A DNA stretch of 55,812 nt, taken from contig JAFGQW010000094.1 in NCBI GenBank assembly GCA_016935485.1, forward strand, positions 1 to 55,812, in the 5' to 3' direction. Made by a program: the position numbers and the translations under genes. The notes below the pieces were generated by a model. The model was not told the DNA's origin, did not search any database, and worked only from the letters and a program-made list of their open reading frames with translations. The stretch's first letter is position 1. Every line of letters starts with the position of its first letter. Below, in pieces: positions 9,551-20,885 of this stretch. This DNA comes from Planctomycetota bacterium. GTDB taxonomy: Bacteria; Planctomycetota; JAFGQW01.

Positions 9551-11107
9551 ATGACGGCTTTTCCCCTGCCGCGGCCGACCCGGAGCTTCCGCGTGACGCT
9601 GCGCCGCAGCCTGATTCGCGGCTCGCTCCGGCGGCAGATCCTGCTGGCGGTGGTGCTGATCAATCTGGCCCTGATCGCGGTGGTGTGGGCGCTGTTCCTC
9701 TACTACGAGAACGAGCGCAACGAGAAGCTCCTCGAGATCGCCCGGGAGGACGTCGATCGCAAGGTGCAGCAGTTCCGGGACGTCTACCTCGGTTTCCTGA
9801 GGCGGGCGGTGTCTCCGGCCGTCAGCGTGCCGGCGCTCATCCGCTGGTCGGGCTGGCTCGACATGCGCTATGTCAAGATCCTCCGCTGGGAGCGGAGCAA
9901 GATCTACATCAATCCGAAGGGGGCGCGGCTGCTGTCGTCCGAGGTGGCCGACGAGGAGGTCGAGCTCGCGCTGATCGAGACGATGGAGGCCGGCGAGGAG
10001 CGGCCCGGGCCCGGCCGGGGCACCTGCATCCCGCTGGAGTTCACGCCCGACCAGCCGTGGGGGGCCATCTACCTCCTGGCGGCCGAGACGCCGCCGCCCG
10101 ACATCCCGAGCCTCGAGTTCCTGAGCCTGTTCTCGACCCTGGCGGTCGGGACCCTGCTCCTGATCCTCGTGACGTACGTGCTACTCAACCGCTTGGTGCT
10201 CGCCCCCCTGGACGTGCTGGTCAAAGACGCGCGCCGGCTCGCCCGCGGCGACTACGCCACCGCCACGCTGGCGCTGCCGGACCGGCGCGACGAGGTGGGC
10301 CGGCTGAGCCTGGCCATCGATCACCTCCGCCAGGAGCTCGCCGCCTACAAGGACGACATGACCGGGCGGGTGGAGCGGGCCCTGGCGCGCGCCAGGGCCT
10401 CCGAACGGAGTCTCACGATCGCCCAGCGGCTGGCGGCCACGGGGAAGCTGGCGGCGGGCATCGCGCACGAGATCAACAACCCCCTGGCCGGGATGCTCAA
10501 CATGACCCGGCGGTTGCGGGAAGGCGGCCTGCTGCCGGAAAAACGCGACCAGTACCTGCGGCTGATCGAGGAGAGCTTGAACCGGATCGAACTGACGCTT
10601 GGGCACCTGATGCGGTCCACGCCGCGCCGCGACATCGAGCTCGGACCGGTGGATCTGCGCGAGGCCGTGGAAGCCGCGTTCGCACTGGTCCGCCACCGCC
10701 TGGTGCGGGCCGGCATCCAGGCCGAGCAGGACCTCGGGGCCGGGCGGCTGATGGTGCTCGCGGACCGCGGCTCGCTGCAGCAGATCTTCCTCAACCTGTT
10801 CCTCAACGCCTGCGATGCCATGCCGGGCGGCGGGCGGCTTGGCGTCGCGGCCCGGGAGCACGAGGGCGAGATCGAGATCCGGGTCCAGGATACCGGCTGC
10901 GGGATGACCCCGGAGGAGATGGACCAGGCGTTCGATCTCTTCTATACCACCAAGCCGGTGGGCGAAGGGACCGGGCTCGGGCTGGGCATCGTGCACACCC
11001 TGGTCCAGGATCTGGGCGGGGAGATCGCGGTGGAGAGCGAGCCGGGCCGCGGCGCGACCTTCTATCTGCGCTTCCCGATGGAGGGGGCGCGGGGCGCCGA
11101 GCCTTGA
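9551..11107 (+). CDS. Membrane sensor histidine kinase (NtrB/PilS-like)
   Basis: 518 residues. Start at 9551 has GGGAGG just upstream; an in-frame ATG at 9521 has no such site. Order: TM helix (about 32-56), extracytoplasmic sensor region, second TM (about 190-215), HAMP (LAPLDVLVKDARRLARGDY), HisKA with phospho-acceptor His306 in GIAHEINNPLAG, then HATPase with N box (NLFLNACDAMPGGG), DTGCGM and GLGLGI. All catalytic boxes are intact. It follows pilC by 47 bases, so a PilS-like role is plausible, but no response regulator is nearby. Confidence 0.9.
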   Translation: MTAFPLPRPTRSFRVTLRRSLIRGSLRRQILLAVVLINLALIAVVWALFLYYENERNEKLLEIAREDVDRKVQQFRDVYLGFLRRAVSPAVSVPALIRWSGWLDMRYVKILRWERSKIYINPKGARLLSSEVADEEVELALIETMEAGEERPGPGRGTCIPLEFTPDQPWGAIYLLAAETPPPDIPSLEFLSLFSTLAVGTLLLILVTYVLLNRLVLAPLDVLVKDARRLARGDYATATLALPDRRDEVGRLSLAIDHLRQELAAYKDDMTGRVERALARARASERSLTIAQRLAATGKLAAGIAHEINNPLAGMLNMTRRLREGGLLPEKRDQYLRLIEESLNRIELTLGHLMRSTPRRDIELGPVDLREAVEAAFALVRHRLVRAGIQAEQDLGAGRLMVLADRGSLQQIFLNLFLNACDAMPGGGRLGVAAREHEGEIEIRVQDTGCGMTPEEMDQAFDLFYTTKPVGEGTGLGLGIVHTLVQDLGGEIAVESEPGRGATFYLRFPMEGARGAEP

Positions 11108-11117
11108 CGGAAACCCC

Positions 11118-11146
11118 TTGCCAAAGCCGGCGCCGGACGATAGGGT
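11118..11146 (+). promoter_or_regulatory. Predicted sigma70-type promoter
   Basis: TTGCCA, 17-base spacer, TAGGGT, between the kinase stop and the small membrane protein at 11208. It suggests a new transcription unit starts here. Confidence 0.45.
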
Positions 11147-11207
11147 AAGGCCTTCCGTTCGACATTCTCATCTTGGTGTCCTCTGGGCGGAGCTAGGGAG
11201 TTACGCC

Positions 11208-11708
11208 ATGCGAGTGCGACTGCGCGGGTCGCGGGACCTGCTAACCCTGGTGCTGGTGGCGGCGGCGGCCTACATCGTGGGCCGGGACAGCGCCCCCACG
11301 CCGCTCCAGGCGGATACCGTCGACCACAACCGGGACATGATCGCGGTCACCGGGGAGTTCGGGATGGGGACCTCCGTGCTCTACCTGGTGGACACCCGGG
11401 CGCGGAGCCTGGCGGTGTACGAGGCGCGGGGTGGCAGCCAGTCCAACCTGAAATTTCTGGCGGCCCGTGATATCGCTTATGATTTGAAGGTTCGCAGCTA
11501 TAATGACCTGACCGAAGCCGGGATGAAGGTGGAGGAGCTGGAGCGTCGCTGGCGGCAGTTCGCTGGACGGCAGGGCGCCGGGGCGGGTCTGCCGGCGCCG
11601 GGCCAGGCGTTGCCGCCCGGGCGGCAGGCGCCGGGCCCCGGCGGCGAGCCTCTGCCCGACCGGCCCGAGGACGGAGGCTCGAAGAAGGAGGGCCCGAAGA
11701 TCGAGTGA
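11208..11708 (+). CDS. Small membrane-anchored or secreted protein of unknown function
   Basis: 166 residues. The ATG at 11208 has AGGGAG upstream and begins a hydrophobic anchor (LLTLVLVAAAAYIVG, about 11-25). The middle reads MIAVTGEFGMGTSVLYLVDTRARSLAVYEA, a beta-rich pattern like one blade of a propeller, followed by a helical patch. The last 50 residues are Pro/Gly-rich and disordered, with a charged tail. I recall similar short proteins in planctomycete genomes but know no function. The next gene, 108 bases downstream, is also a single-pass membrane protein. Confidence 0.75.
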   Translation: MRVRLRGSRDLLTLVLVAAAAYIVGRDSAPTPLQADTVDHNRDMIAVTGEFGMGTSVLYLVDTRARSLAVYEARGGSQSNLKFLAARDIAYDLKVRSYNDLTEAGMKVEELERRWRQFAGRQGAGAGLPAPGQALPPGRQAPGPGGEPLPDRPEDGGSKKEGPKIE

Positions 11709-11816
11709 GACGGCGGCGGGAACGCGCCGCGAGATTTCGAGTCGATTCAGTCACGTCAGAGGGAAAAGAAGCCCGCCTTGGCAAGCGGCAAGCGGCGGGC
11801 GCCAGGAGGTACGCTG

Positions 11817-12410
11817 ATGGCCGACGAGTTCTATGACTTTGACAAGGCGCTGAACGAGCTGAGCATGGAGGAAGAGGAGCTCAAGCGTCTGGTGTCTGCT
11901 GGCGAGATCCGCGCGTTCCGCAGCAAGGGCCAGATGAAGTTCCGCAAGCAGGACATCGATGAGCTCCGTCGGAGCGAGCGGCGGTCGGCCGGCGAGCCGG
12001 AGGAGACGCTCACGGACGAGCTGGTGTTTGACGAGGCGGATCAGATCTCGCTGGACGACGAGGAGGGGATGGCCACCGCGAAGATCGACGAGCAAGACAC
12101 GCTCATCGACGAGGAGCTGCCGGAGATCGAGAGCGATCTGTCGGATCTCGAGGCGGCGCCGCCGGCGGGGCGCACTCCCAGCAAGGGCCGCACGACGGTC
12201 ACGCGCCGCGCCACGCGCGTCACCCGGATGCGCGAGGCGGATGAGGCGCGCAAGGCCGCGAGCCCGGTCTTTGCCGCGCTCATGATCCTGACCGCCCTGC
12301 TGATGCTCTACGGAGTCGCGATCCTGTCGAACATCGCGACCAACAACAACACGGGAATGACCAAGGGCGTTTCCGAATTCATGGTGGACAGCTTCGCTTC
12401 GGGCTCGTAG
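11817..12410 (+). CDS. HTH (MerR/excisionase-like) protein with C-terminal membrane anchor
   Basis: 197 residues. The start is fixed by AGGAGGT at 11803-11809. Residues about 5-47 match the HTH_17/excisionase pattern (ALNELSMEEEELKRLVSAGEIRAFR followed by KFRKQDIDELR). A long acidic linker, a basic Arg/Thr patch (about 120-145) and one TM helix (FAALMILTALLMLYGVAILS, about 157-177) follow, leaving a short Asn-rich tail. The layout is that of a membrane-tethered DNA-binding or scaffold protein. The fold assignment is by pattern only. Neighbours are envelope proteins. Confidence 0.75.
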   Translation: MADEFYDFDKALNELSMEEEELKRLVSAGEIRAFRSKGQMKFRKQDIDELRRSERRSAGEPEETLTDELVFDEADQISLDDEEGMATAKIDEQDTLIDEELPEIESDLSDLEAAPPAGRTPSKGRTTVTRRATRVTRMREADEARKAASPVFAALMILTALLMLYGVAILSNIATNNNTGMTKGVSEFMVDSFASGS

Positions 12411-12714
12411 CGCTCGGGTCGGCCCGGGGGCCGGAGTGAGGTCCGGGTGGGCACGCGGTGTGTGGGCAGCGACCCGGCGGTCCGGGAGCGCGACCGCGAG
12501 CGGCCCGCTCTGGCGGCCGAGTGCCCGGAGACCCGGGCGCAGAGAGACAAGGGCCGGAGGGCTGACGCTGGTTTCGAGGCGGTTTCCTGTTTTCTCGACG
12601 TGGAGTACGCCGGTGTGATTCCGTGGGCGGGACCCGGCTCGCGGTGAGCGGCGGGGGTTCGGCGCGCGCCGCGGGTGTCCTCCATGAGGTGTGGGCGGGA
12701 ATGGAGCGGCCGAC
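12411..12714. other. 304-base intergenic region
   Basis: GC-rich with small open frames that lack ribosome-binding sites. No RNA structure or convincing promoter pair recognised. It probably contains the promoter of the OmpA-like gene. Confidence 0.3.
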
Positions 12715-13416
12715 ATGGGAGTGGATCGTCTCTGGATCTGGGTATCGCTGTGTATTCTGGTCATCCTGGCCGGGTGCGTGAGCAAGGCGGACTACGACCG
12801 GCTCGACCAGGTCCGCCAGGAACAGGATCGCGTGATCGCGAACCTGAGGAACTACAACCGCGAACTCCAGATGAAGCATGATCGGGCGGTCAGCAGCGAT
12901 CCGCTGAAGGACGAGAGAATCGTGCGACTCGAGAAGGAGCTCGAGATCTACAAGGAGGAGAACGAGAAGCTGCGCGCCGAGATGGAAAGCCGCTTCGCGC
13001 GCAGCGACCTGCCCCAGGGGTTCACGCCCGAGCCGTGGGGCATCCGGGCCGAGGGCGCCGCACTGTTCGATTCGGGACAGCACACGCTCAAGGCGAGCGG
13101 CCAGGCAGCGCTGCGCCAGCTCGCGCCGTCGCTCCAGGGGCTCAGAATCCGGGTCGAGGGACATACCGATACGGACCCGGTGCGTCACACCAAGGAGCGC
13201 TATCCGTACGGGAACCTCCAGCTCAGCGGCATGCGGGCGCTCGAGGTGGCGAACTTCCTCATCCGCGAATGCAAGCTCGACGCGAATAACATCTCGTTTT
13301 CGGGCTGCGGCGAGTACGACCCGATCGCACCCAACGACACGCCGGCGAACAAGGCCAAGAACCGCCGCGTGGATATCCGCGCGCTCCAGGTGCTGAAGGA
13401 GTCGCCCAGGCCCTGA
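12715..13416 (+). CDS. OmpA/Pal-type peptidoglycan-binding lipoprotein
   Basis: 233 residues. Signal peptide with lipobox VILAGC (Cys about 18), a coiled coil (about 22-95, KADYDRLDQVRQEQD... EKELEIYKEENEKLRAE), then a complete OmpA C-terminal domain: GAALFDSGQHTLKASG, RVEGHTDTDP, LSGMRALEVANFL and NKAKNRRVDI. It should bind diaminopimelate in peptidoglycan from an outer- or cytoplasmic-membrane anchor. ATG 12715 is preferred over the in-frame GTG at 12691 because GGAG lies 8 bases upstream. The next lipoprotein gene starts 33 bases downstream. Confidence 0.9.
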   Translation: MGVDRLWIWVSLCILVILAGCVSKADYDRLDQVRQEQDRVIANLRNYNRELQMKHDRAVSSDPLKDERIVRLEKELEIYKEENEKLRAEMESRFARSDLPQGFTPEPWGIRAEGAALFDSGQHTLKASGQAALRQLAPSLQGLRIRVEGHTDTDPVRHTKERYPYGNLQLSGMRALEVANFLIRECKLDANNISFSGCGEYDPIAPNDTPANKAKNRRVDIRALQVLKESPRP

Positions 13417-13449
13417 GTTGCGCCGCGGGCTGGGGCGGAGCCGCACGCG

Positions 13450-14673
13450 ATGAGCTTCCGGCAATGCTGTCGTCTTTCGCGGCGCGCGCCCGGCTTGTAC
13501 CTGCGGGCCGGTGTTCCCGGCGGACTCGTGCTGCTGGCGGTCGTGGGCGCGCTCGCGGGCTGCGGCGAGCCGACCGGCGCGCTGGTGCCGGAGCGGGCGC
13601 CCGATCCGGCGGCGGCCATCGTCTTCGACATGGTCGTAATCGAGCGGGAGGGAGAGGCGCCGCCGTTTCTTCTCGACCGCTTCGAGGTCACCAACGCGCA
13701 GTTCGCGGAGTTCCTCGCAGCGACCGGCTACGACTGGAAGCATGCCGACCCGAGGCTCTGGGAACCGGGCGGGCGGTGGCTCAGGCGCGAAGGCCAGGCG
13801 GAGGGGGAGCACCCGGTGGTTCGGGTCACCCTTGAGGATGCCCGCGCCTGGGCGCGCTGGGCCGGAAAGCGGCTGCCGACCTTTGCGGAATGGGTGCGCG
13901 CCGCCAATCGCCGGGGCCGGGCGGAGTACCCCTGGGGGTCGCGCTCGCCCGAGCAGTACTACACCAACTCCCAGTCCTCCGGCCTTTTTTCCACGGCGCC
14001 GGTCGGAGCCTTTCCCAGCGGTCGCAGCGACAGCGGGGCCTTCGACATGGTGGGCAACGTCTGGGAATGGACGGACTCCGTTCCCGAGCTCTGGTCCCGG
14101 GATCTGCCCCTGGTGCGCAAGGCAGTACTCGTATACCCGTGGTTCGGCGCGCTGCTTCCCGGACTGGATACGACCGTGCGCCGCGAGCGCGTGATCCTCG
14201 ATCCGGCCGATCCGATCGGCTTCCCGGGGCTGTTGCCCGGACTGGACAGCCGCCCGGAGAAGATGTTCGACGTGAACTCCCGGGTTCCCGTACCGTACGC
14301 CGGCCGCGGCAGGCTGGTGGTGGGTGGCGGTTTCCGCAACCGGGTCATCCCGAATTTCGATCTCGCCGACGTCCGGGGCGAGCTGGTCTACGAGGAGCTC
14401 GAGCGCGGCATCTGCTCGATCCAGCTCGTCGAACCGGAGGAATGGCGAGACGACCTGGGGTTTCGCTGCGCCCGCGACCTCGGGCCCGTGGAGGTTCGCA
14501 TCTTCCTCGACGCGCTGGTGCGCGCGACCCCGAAGGAACGCGGTCGCATCGCGCAGGGTCTGGTGCGCATGGGCGCCGATCTTGTGGCGGGAGAGCTCGA
14601 AGGCGTCGCGGCGGGCGCGGATGCGGATCTCGCCGACCACATGCGCCGGATCCGTGAAGAACTCGGACGCTGA
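13450..14673 (+). CDS. Lipoprotein with formylglycine-generating-enzyme (SUMF1/FGE) domain
   Basis: 407 residues. Long N-terminal region with hydrophobic segment and lipobox LAGC (about 37-40). The FGE-sulfatase fold is recognisable from DRFEVTNAQFAEFL, HPVVRVTLEDARAWARWAGKRLPTFAEW, YPWG, GAFDMVGNVWEW, GGGFRN and the terminal GFRCA. Such domains modify sulfatases or act as binding lectin-like folds; which applies here cannot be told. No sulfatase is nearby. A roughly 80-residue insertion lies between the EWTDS and GGGF motifs, and there is a helical C-terminal tail. rsmA starts inside its last codons. Confidence 0.85.
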   Translation: MSFRQCCRLSRRAPGLYLRAGVPGGLVLLAVVGALAGCGEPTGALVPERAPDPAAAIVFDMVVIEREGEAPPFLLDRFEVTNAQFAEFLAATGYDWKHADPRLWEPGGRWLRREGQAEGEHPVVRVTLEDARAWARWAGKRLPTFAEWVRAANRRGRAEYPWGSRSPEQYYTNSQSSGLFSTAPVGAFPSGRSDSGAFDMVGNVWEWTDSVPELWSRDLPLVRKAVLVYPWFGALLPGLDTTVRRERVILDPADPIGFPGLLPGLDSRPEKMFDVNSRVPVPYAGRGRLVVGGGFRNRVIPNFDLADVRGELVYEELERGICSIQLVEPEEWRDDLGFRCARDLGPVEVRIFLDALVRATPKERGRIAQGLVRMGADLVAGELEGVAAGADADLADHMRRIREELGR

Positions 14674-15586
14674 GGCCGGGCGCCTGCCGCGAACGGGGCG
14701 CGAGCTCCAGGCATTCCTCCGGGCCCACGGCGTGCGACCCCGCCGGCGCCTCGGGCAGAACTTCATGGTCGACCCGAACCTGGTGGCGTTCGTGGTGCGG
14801 GCGGCGCACCTCGCGGCGGGCGACCGCGTGCTCGAGATCGGCACCGGGACGGGCGTGCTCACCGAGGCGCTGGCGGCCCAGGGGGCCGAGGTGGTGACCG
14901 TGGAGGCGGACCCCAGGCTGTACGCCCTGGTGGCGGGCCGGCTCGGACAGGGCGTCTCCGTGCGTGCGATCTGCGCGGACGCCCTCGCGACCAAGCACCG
15001 GCTGTCCGCGGAGGTCGAGGCGGTCCTTCAGGCGTGGGGTCCGGGCGGGTACCACGTGGTCGCGAACCTGCCGTACTCGATCGCCGCGGCCCTGCTGGTC
15101 AACCTGTTGCGACACCCTGCGCGCCCGCGGGCGCTCGTCGTGACCGTCCAGAGGGAGGTGGCCGATCGACTGCTTTCTCCGGCGGGAACGTCGAGCTACG
15201 GCCGGCTCGGCGTCGAGGTGCAGCTCAGAGCGCGGGTCGCCCGGCTCCGGGACGTGCCCCCCGAGGTCTTCTGGCCGCGTCCCGAGGTGCAGTCGAGCGT
15301 CGTCGACATCGTGCCCTTCCCGGAGGGAATGCGGCCGGCTCCGGCCGACGAGACGGCGTTTAGCCGCTTCTTGAAGCAGGTTTTCGGCCAGCGGCGCAAG
15401 CGGCTTACGGCCGTGTTCCGGGACCACCGTCCGGCGGTTGTCCGTTTTCTGGAGGAGCAGGGCCTCAAGGCCTCGACGCGGGGCGAGGTGCTCGATCCCG
15501 GGCAGCTCGTCAAGGCCTTCGCGGCTCTCTCCGCCGGAGACGCGGAGAAGGGTCCCGTTGCGGATCCGCAGGGTCCGAAGGCCTGA
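14654..15586 (+). CDS. rsmA: 16S rRNA dimethyladenosine methyltransferase RsmA (KsgA)
   Basis: 310 residues. Dimethylates the two adjacent adenines of the 16S 3'-terminal hairpin during 30S maturation. Motifs: RRRLGQNFMVD, SAM-binding EIGTGTGVLTEAL, the catalytic NLPYSIA, and FWPRPEVQSSVV, all in the expected order, with the small helical C-terminal domain (FGQRRKRLTAVF). The GTG at 14654 overlaps the FGE gene by 20 bases and is inferred; no internal ATG occurs before the conserved region. Confidence 0.92.
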   Translation: MKNSDAEAGRLPRTGRELQAFLRAHGVRPRRRLGQNFMVDPNLVAFVVRAAHLAAGDRVLEIGTGTGVLTEALAAQGAEVVTVEADPRLYALVAGRLGQGVSVRAICADALATKHRLSAEVEAVLQAWGPGGYHVVANLPYSIAAALLVNLLRHPARPRALVVTVQREVADRLLSPAGTSSYGRLGVEVQLRARVARLRDVPPEVFWPRPEVQSSVVDIVPFPEGMRPAPADETAFSRFLKQVFGQRRKRLTAVFRDHRPAVVRFLEEQGLKASTRGEVLDPGQLVKAFAALSAGDAEKGPVADPQGPKA

Positions 15587-15667
15587 CCGGTGCGCGCGGG
15601 CGGGGCCTGCGGTAGTCTCCAAGGTAGCGGGGCATCCGGGTTCCGAGGGCTTCCCGCCGGGAATCTC

Positions 15668-15697
15668 TTGGCCGCACCCGCCGGAATGTGATATAAA
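15668..15697 (+). promoter_or_regulatory. Predicted promoter upstream of dnaG-rpoD
   Basis: TTGGCC, 18-base spacer, TATAAA, in the most AT-rich stretch of the 483-base gap 15587-16069. A 12-codon ATG frame (15719-15757) follows without a good ribosome-binding site. The rest of the gap is GC-rich and only shows the meaningless upstream extension of the dnaG frame. Confidence 0.5.
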
Positions 15698-16069
15698 TCT
15701 GAGGATTCTCAGCCGAAATGACCGACCATAAGTTTATGAAAGAGAGGGCTTTGTAGCGATCTGCCCAGGAGGCTCCTCCGCGGGAGGGCGCTTGGGTTCG
15801 CCTCTCCATGGGATCAGGGCGTGATCGCGGCCCGCCCGGGAGCGGCGGCGCCCCGGAACGTGGAGGCACGACGGCTGGACCGTGGGATGGTCGCGCCTGA
15901 GGCGGCGCGAGCGCGTAGTGCGAGACGGCGGACCAGGGGTTCCGCCCGGACGAGGGGGCTCGGGGTCGGCGGCGGCGTGCGCGATCGCGCTGCTGCCCGG
16001 CGCCGGCGCCGGCGGCGCGGCTCTCCGCGCGGGAGCGGCGCCAGGGGCATCGGGAGGAGCGGTTCGCTC

Positions 16070-17995
16070 TTGATCTCGCCGGATCAGATAGAGAGCATTC
16101 GCCAGGCCACGGACATCGTGGAACTGGTCTCGCGCTACCTGCTGCTCAAGCCCTCCGGTCGGAACTTCGTCGCGGTCTGTCCCTTCCACCGCGAGAAGAC
16201 CCCTTCCTTCAACGTCAACCCCGAGCGCCAGATCTTCAAGTGCTTCGGCTGCCAGGCCGCGGGCGACGTCTTTCGCTTCGTGATGCAGATGGAGAACGTG
16301 ACCTTCCCGGAAGCGGCCCGGATGCTGGCCGAGCGCGCCGGGATCCGCCTCGAGGCGGCGACCGGCGGGGACCGGGATCGGCTCGACCGGGAGCGCCTCG
16401 CGGAGGCGCTGGCGTTCGCGGCGGCACTCTACGCGAAGACGCTGCTGAGGGAAGCGGCCGGAGCCCCGGGTCGCGCGTACCTCGAGCGGCGCGGCGTGTT
16501 GCCCGAGCTGGCCCGGGAATGGGGCCTCGGCTATGCCCCGGATGACCGCGGGTATCTGGTCTCGCGGGCGCGGCGCGAGGGATTCACCCCGGACGAGCTG
16601 GAGAAGGCCGGGCTCTCGTATCCGGCCCGCGAGGGCGCGCCGGGCGGGGACCGGTTCCTGGAGCGGGTGATGTTCCCGATTCACAATGCGCGCGAGCAGA
16701 TCGCGGGCTTCGGGGGCCGGGCGGTGCGGGAGGACCAGAAGGCCAAGTACATCAACTCGGCCGAGGGCCCGCTGTTTCAGAAGAGCCGCCTTCTCTACGG
16801 CCTGCACCGGGTCCAGCGAGCGCGCCGGGATCCGGACTTTCGGGCGGCACCTTACTACGTGGCCGAGGGCTACCTCGACGTCATGGCGCTTCATGCTGCG
16901 GGCGTGCGGACGGCCGTGGCGCCGCTGGGTACGGCACTCACGGCGGAGCAGGCGCGGATCCTGCGAGCGGCCGGGACCGGAGTGGTCCTCGTGTTCGACG
17001 GAGACGAGGCGGGAGAGGCGGCCAGTCGGCGCGCCATCGCGGAGCTGGTGCGCCAGGACGTGGACGTGCACGTGACGCGCCCCACGCCCGGGCGCGACCC
17101 CTTCAGCATCTTCGAGGAGGACGGGCCCGCAATCCTGAGAAGCGTGGTGGACTGCACCGTTTCGGCCTATCAGTTCCTGCTGGGCCGGGCGCTGGCGCGC
17201 CATGGCGACACCGTGGAGGGCAGGGCCGCGACGGCCGGCGATCTCGCGGATGTCCTCGGCCAGACGGTGAACCCGATGAAGGAGGAAGGCTACATCCGTC
17301 AGGCGGCGTTCGACCTCCGGACCGACGCAGCGGCGCTTCGGCGCGTATGGCGGGAGCGCCGTTCCGGACGGCCGGTGCCGGCAAGCCCCGTTGCGGCGGC
17401 TGGGCAGACGGTGCATGGCGACGGAGACACCAAGGCGGAGCTGGATCTCGCGCTCGCGCTGATCGGCCGGCCAGAGCTCGTCGGCGAGGCCGTCGCGCGG
17501 ATCCCGCTGGAGCGCCTCCGCGACCCGCGGGTCCGGGCCGTGGTGGGCGTCTTCTATGACCTCGAGGAGGAGCGCCGCGGCGTCGATCCGGCGCGGGTGC
17601 TGGATCGGCTGCAGAGCGAGCAAGACCAGGCCGCGCGCGAGCTCGCGACGGACCTGATCCTGGAGGCGGACCGCAGGTGGCGGATGCGCGAGGAGGGGCG
17701 GACCGACCGGGACCGCGATCCGTTCGCGGATCTGCTCGCGGGGTTCCTCGATCACCTCGCGCGCCGCGAGGCGCGCGCGCACCGCGAGCGGCTGATGGCC
17801 GGCTTGCGGGAGGCCGTGGCCCGGGCGGACCCGCGCGCGGTGGACGACAACTTGGCGGCGCTGTCGGAAGCCTATCGGACGGGCCCTCAGGACGGGGGCC
17901 CGAGCGGCGCGGTCCCGTGCGGGCCGCCGATCCGGGTAGCGGAGGCCGAGGGAAGAGAGGGGCCAAGCCGGGCGGAGGATTCGCTCGTGGGGTGA
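16070..17995 (+). CDS. dnaG: DNA primase
   Basis: 641 residues; synthesises RNA primers at the replication fork. TTG start chosen because GGGAGGAGC lies about 10 bases upstream and the protein then begins at the conserved [25 protein letters not shown]2 zinc site C37/H40/C58/C61, RNA-polymerase domain GGRAV...[25 protein letters not shown] motifs EGYLDVMAL and VFDGDEAG, and a helicase-binding C-terminal domain with helical repeats. The open frame extends about 250 bases upstream but encodes Arg/Gly-rich noise. rpoD follows by 82 bases, the conserved primase-sigma arrangement. Confidence 0.95.
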   Translation: MISPDQIESIRQATDIVELVSRYLLLKPSGRNFVAVCPFHREKTPSFNVNPERQIFKCFGCQAAGDVFRFVMQMENVTFPEAARMLAERAGIRLEAATGGDRDRLDRERLAEALAFAAALYAKTLLREAAGAPGRAYLERRGVLPELAREWGLGYAPDDRGYLVSRARREGFTPDELEKAGLSYPAREGAPGGDRFLERVMFPIHNAREQIAGFGGRAVREDQKAKYINSAEGPLFQKSRLLYGLHRVQRARRDPDFRAAPYYVAEGYLDVMALHAAGVRTAVAPLGTALTAEQARILRAAGTGVVLVFDGDEAGEAASRRAIAELVRQDVDVHVTRPTPGRDPFSIFEEDGPAILRSVVDCTVSAYQFLLGRALARHGDTVEGRAATAGDLADVLGQTVNPMKEEGYIRQAAFDLRTDAAALRRVWRERRSGRPVPASPVAAAGQTVHGDGDTKAELDLALALIGRPELVGEAVARIPLERLRDPRVRAVVGVFYDLEEERRGVDPARVLDRLQSEQDQAARELATDLILEADRRWRMREEGRTDRDRDPFADLLAGFLDHLARREARAHRERLMAGLREAVARADPRAVDDNLAALSEAYRTGPQDGGPSGAVPCGPPIRVAEAEGREGPSRAEDSLVG

Positions 17996-18077
17996 AGTGA
18001 GGGAGCGCCCGGTTCCCCGGGCAAGCGTGCTCGGGGCGCGGGGGCTGCCGGCCGGAGGGAGTGCCAGGGAGGACGCC

Positions 18078-19727
<1,650 letters not shown>

Positions 19728-19770
19728 CGTGTGCCTCCGGCGACCGAACCGTTGCGGGCCGCGGGCTCTG

Positions 19771-19797
19771 CCCCTGCCACGAGGCAGGGGTTTTTTT
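19771..19797 (+). terminator. Rho-independent terminator after rpoD
   Basis: Perfect 8-bp stem (cccctgcc/ggcagggg), 4-base loop, followed by seven T. It is the only classic stem-plus-T-tract terminator I found in the window. Confidence 0.9.
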
Positions 19798-19898
19798 GTG
19801 GGCGTCGCGGCGGCGCGCTGCGCGCGGGTGCGGCTGAACACACGCGGGGTCGGCGGCGGATCCAGACCGTCGGGCGGCCCGCGACTGGGTGAATCGCC

Positions 19899-20624
19899 AT
19901 GAAGAAGACGCTCAAGAGGCTGACTGTATTGCAGGAGATCGACGCGCGGATCCATGCGCTCCGGCTGCGCCGCGACGAGATTCCACGTCAGATCGAGGAA
20001 CAGGTCGGCGCGCTCGAGCGCGCCGAGGCCCGGTTCCGGGCGCTCGAGGAGCGCGCCCGCGACGTGCGTCGGACGCTGGACTCAAAGACCCTGGAGCTCC
20101 GGGCGCTCGAGGAGAAGACCTACCAGAAGGAGGTGCAGCTCAACACGCTGCGCACCAACGAGTCCTACCGGGTGATGCTCCGGGAGATCGCGGGGCTCAA
20201 GGCCGACGGCTCGCGCATCGAGGACGCCATCCTGGAGCTGAGCTACGGACTCGACGAGCTGGGCGGCACGCTCGCCGCGGCGCGGAAGGACGTGGACGCT
20301 GCGCGGCGCGAGCACGAGCAGCGCCAGGCGGAACTGAAGGAGCGGGCCGGAGGTCTGGATCGCGAGATCGAGGCGCTCGCGGCCGAGCGCCGGGCGCGCG
20401 CCGCCGGGATCGACGCCGGGACGCTGGCGCTCTACGACCGGATTCTCGCCCGGCGCCAGAGCCACGCGCTCGCCGCCGTCCGGGACCAGCACTGCCAGGG
20501 CTGCCAGATGAAGCTCACGCTGCACGAGATGACGCAGCTTCTGTCGTGCAAGGAGCTGCTCAGCTGCCGGACGTGTTCCCGCCTCCTCTACCTCGAGGAG
20601 GTGGTGGATTCCGTGGGGGCGTGA
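19899..20624 (+). CDS. Coiled-coil protein with C4 zinc ribbon (DUF164 / CT398-like)
   Basis: 241 residues. Two long antiparallel helices (about 1-180, very rich in Glu, Arg, Ala and Leu) are followed by a C-terminal zinc ribbon with CQGC and C-x2-C (LSCRTCSRLLY). This is the conserved bacterial family annotated as zf-RING_7/DUF164, thought to bind nucleic acid or flagellar/secretion partners. The exact role is unknown. It sits directly upstream of the RNase P RNA gene. Confidence 0.88.
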   Translation: MKKTLKRLTVLQEIDARIHALRLRRDEIPRQIEEQVGALERAEARFRALEERARDVRRTLDSKTLELRALEEKTYQKEVQLNTLRTNESYRVMLREIAGLKADGSRIEDAILELSYGLDELGGTLAAARKDVDAARREHEQRQAELKERAGGLDREIEALAAERRARAAGIDAGTLALYDRILARRQSHALAAVRDQHCQGCQMKLTLHEMTQLLSCKELLSCRTCSRLLYLEEVVDSVGA

Positions 20625-20885
20625 GCGGGGCGACGGCGCGGCGGTCCGGGGCGGGATCGAGGTCCCGGCCGGATCCCGGCCCTTGACCCCAACCGCAAAG
20701 CCACCCACCATTTGTGGGTCTGCCGGGAGAGACGTCCCCGGGTCGGTGCGGGGATCGAGCGCGGTTGCGGACGATCCTGGCGGGCGGAGTCTTCGCGGGG
20801 AAGCCCCGCTGCCGGACGTCGCGCGGAAGGAGGAGGCCGCCCGGGCCGCCGGCGGCCGGAGCCCGTCCGCGATTTCGAGATTCAT
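20625..20885. other. 261-base gap before rnpB
   Basis: No gene seen. TTGACC at 20683 with a weak ACCATT 18 bases later is a possible promoter but poor at -10. A GC hairpin (gcggggaagccccgc) lies at about 20798-20812. Confidence 0.3.

Noticed and set aside
15719-15757. 12-codon leader peptide before dnaG
   Set aside because: No ribosome-binding site and no attenuator-like structure after it.
15821-16069. Extension of dnaG to an ATG at 15821
   Set aside because: The extra residues are low-complexity Arg/Gly/Ala. The TTG at 16070 has a strong ribosome-binding site and the conserved N-terminus.
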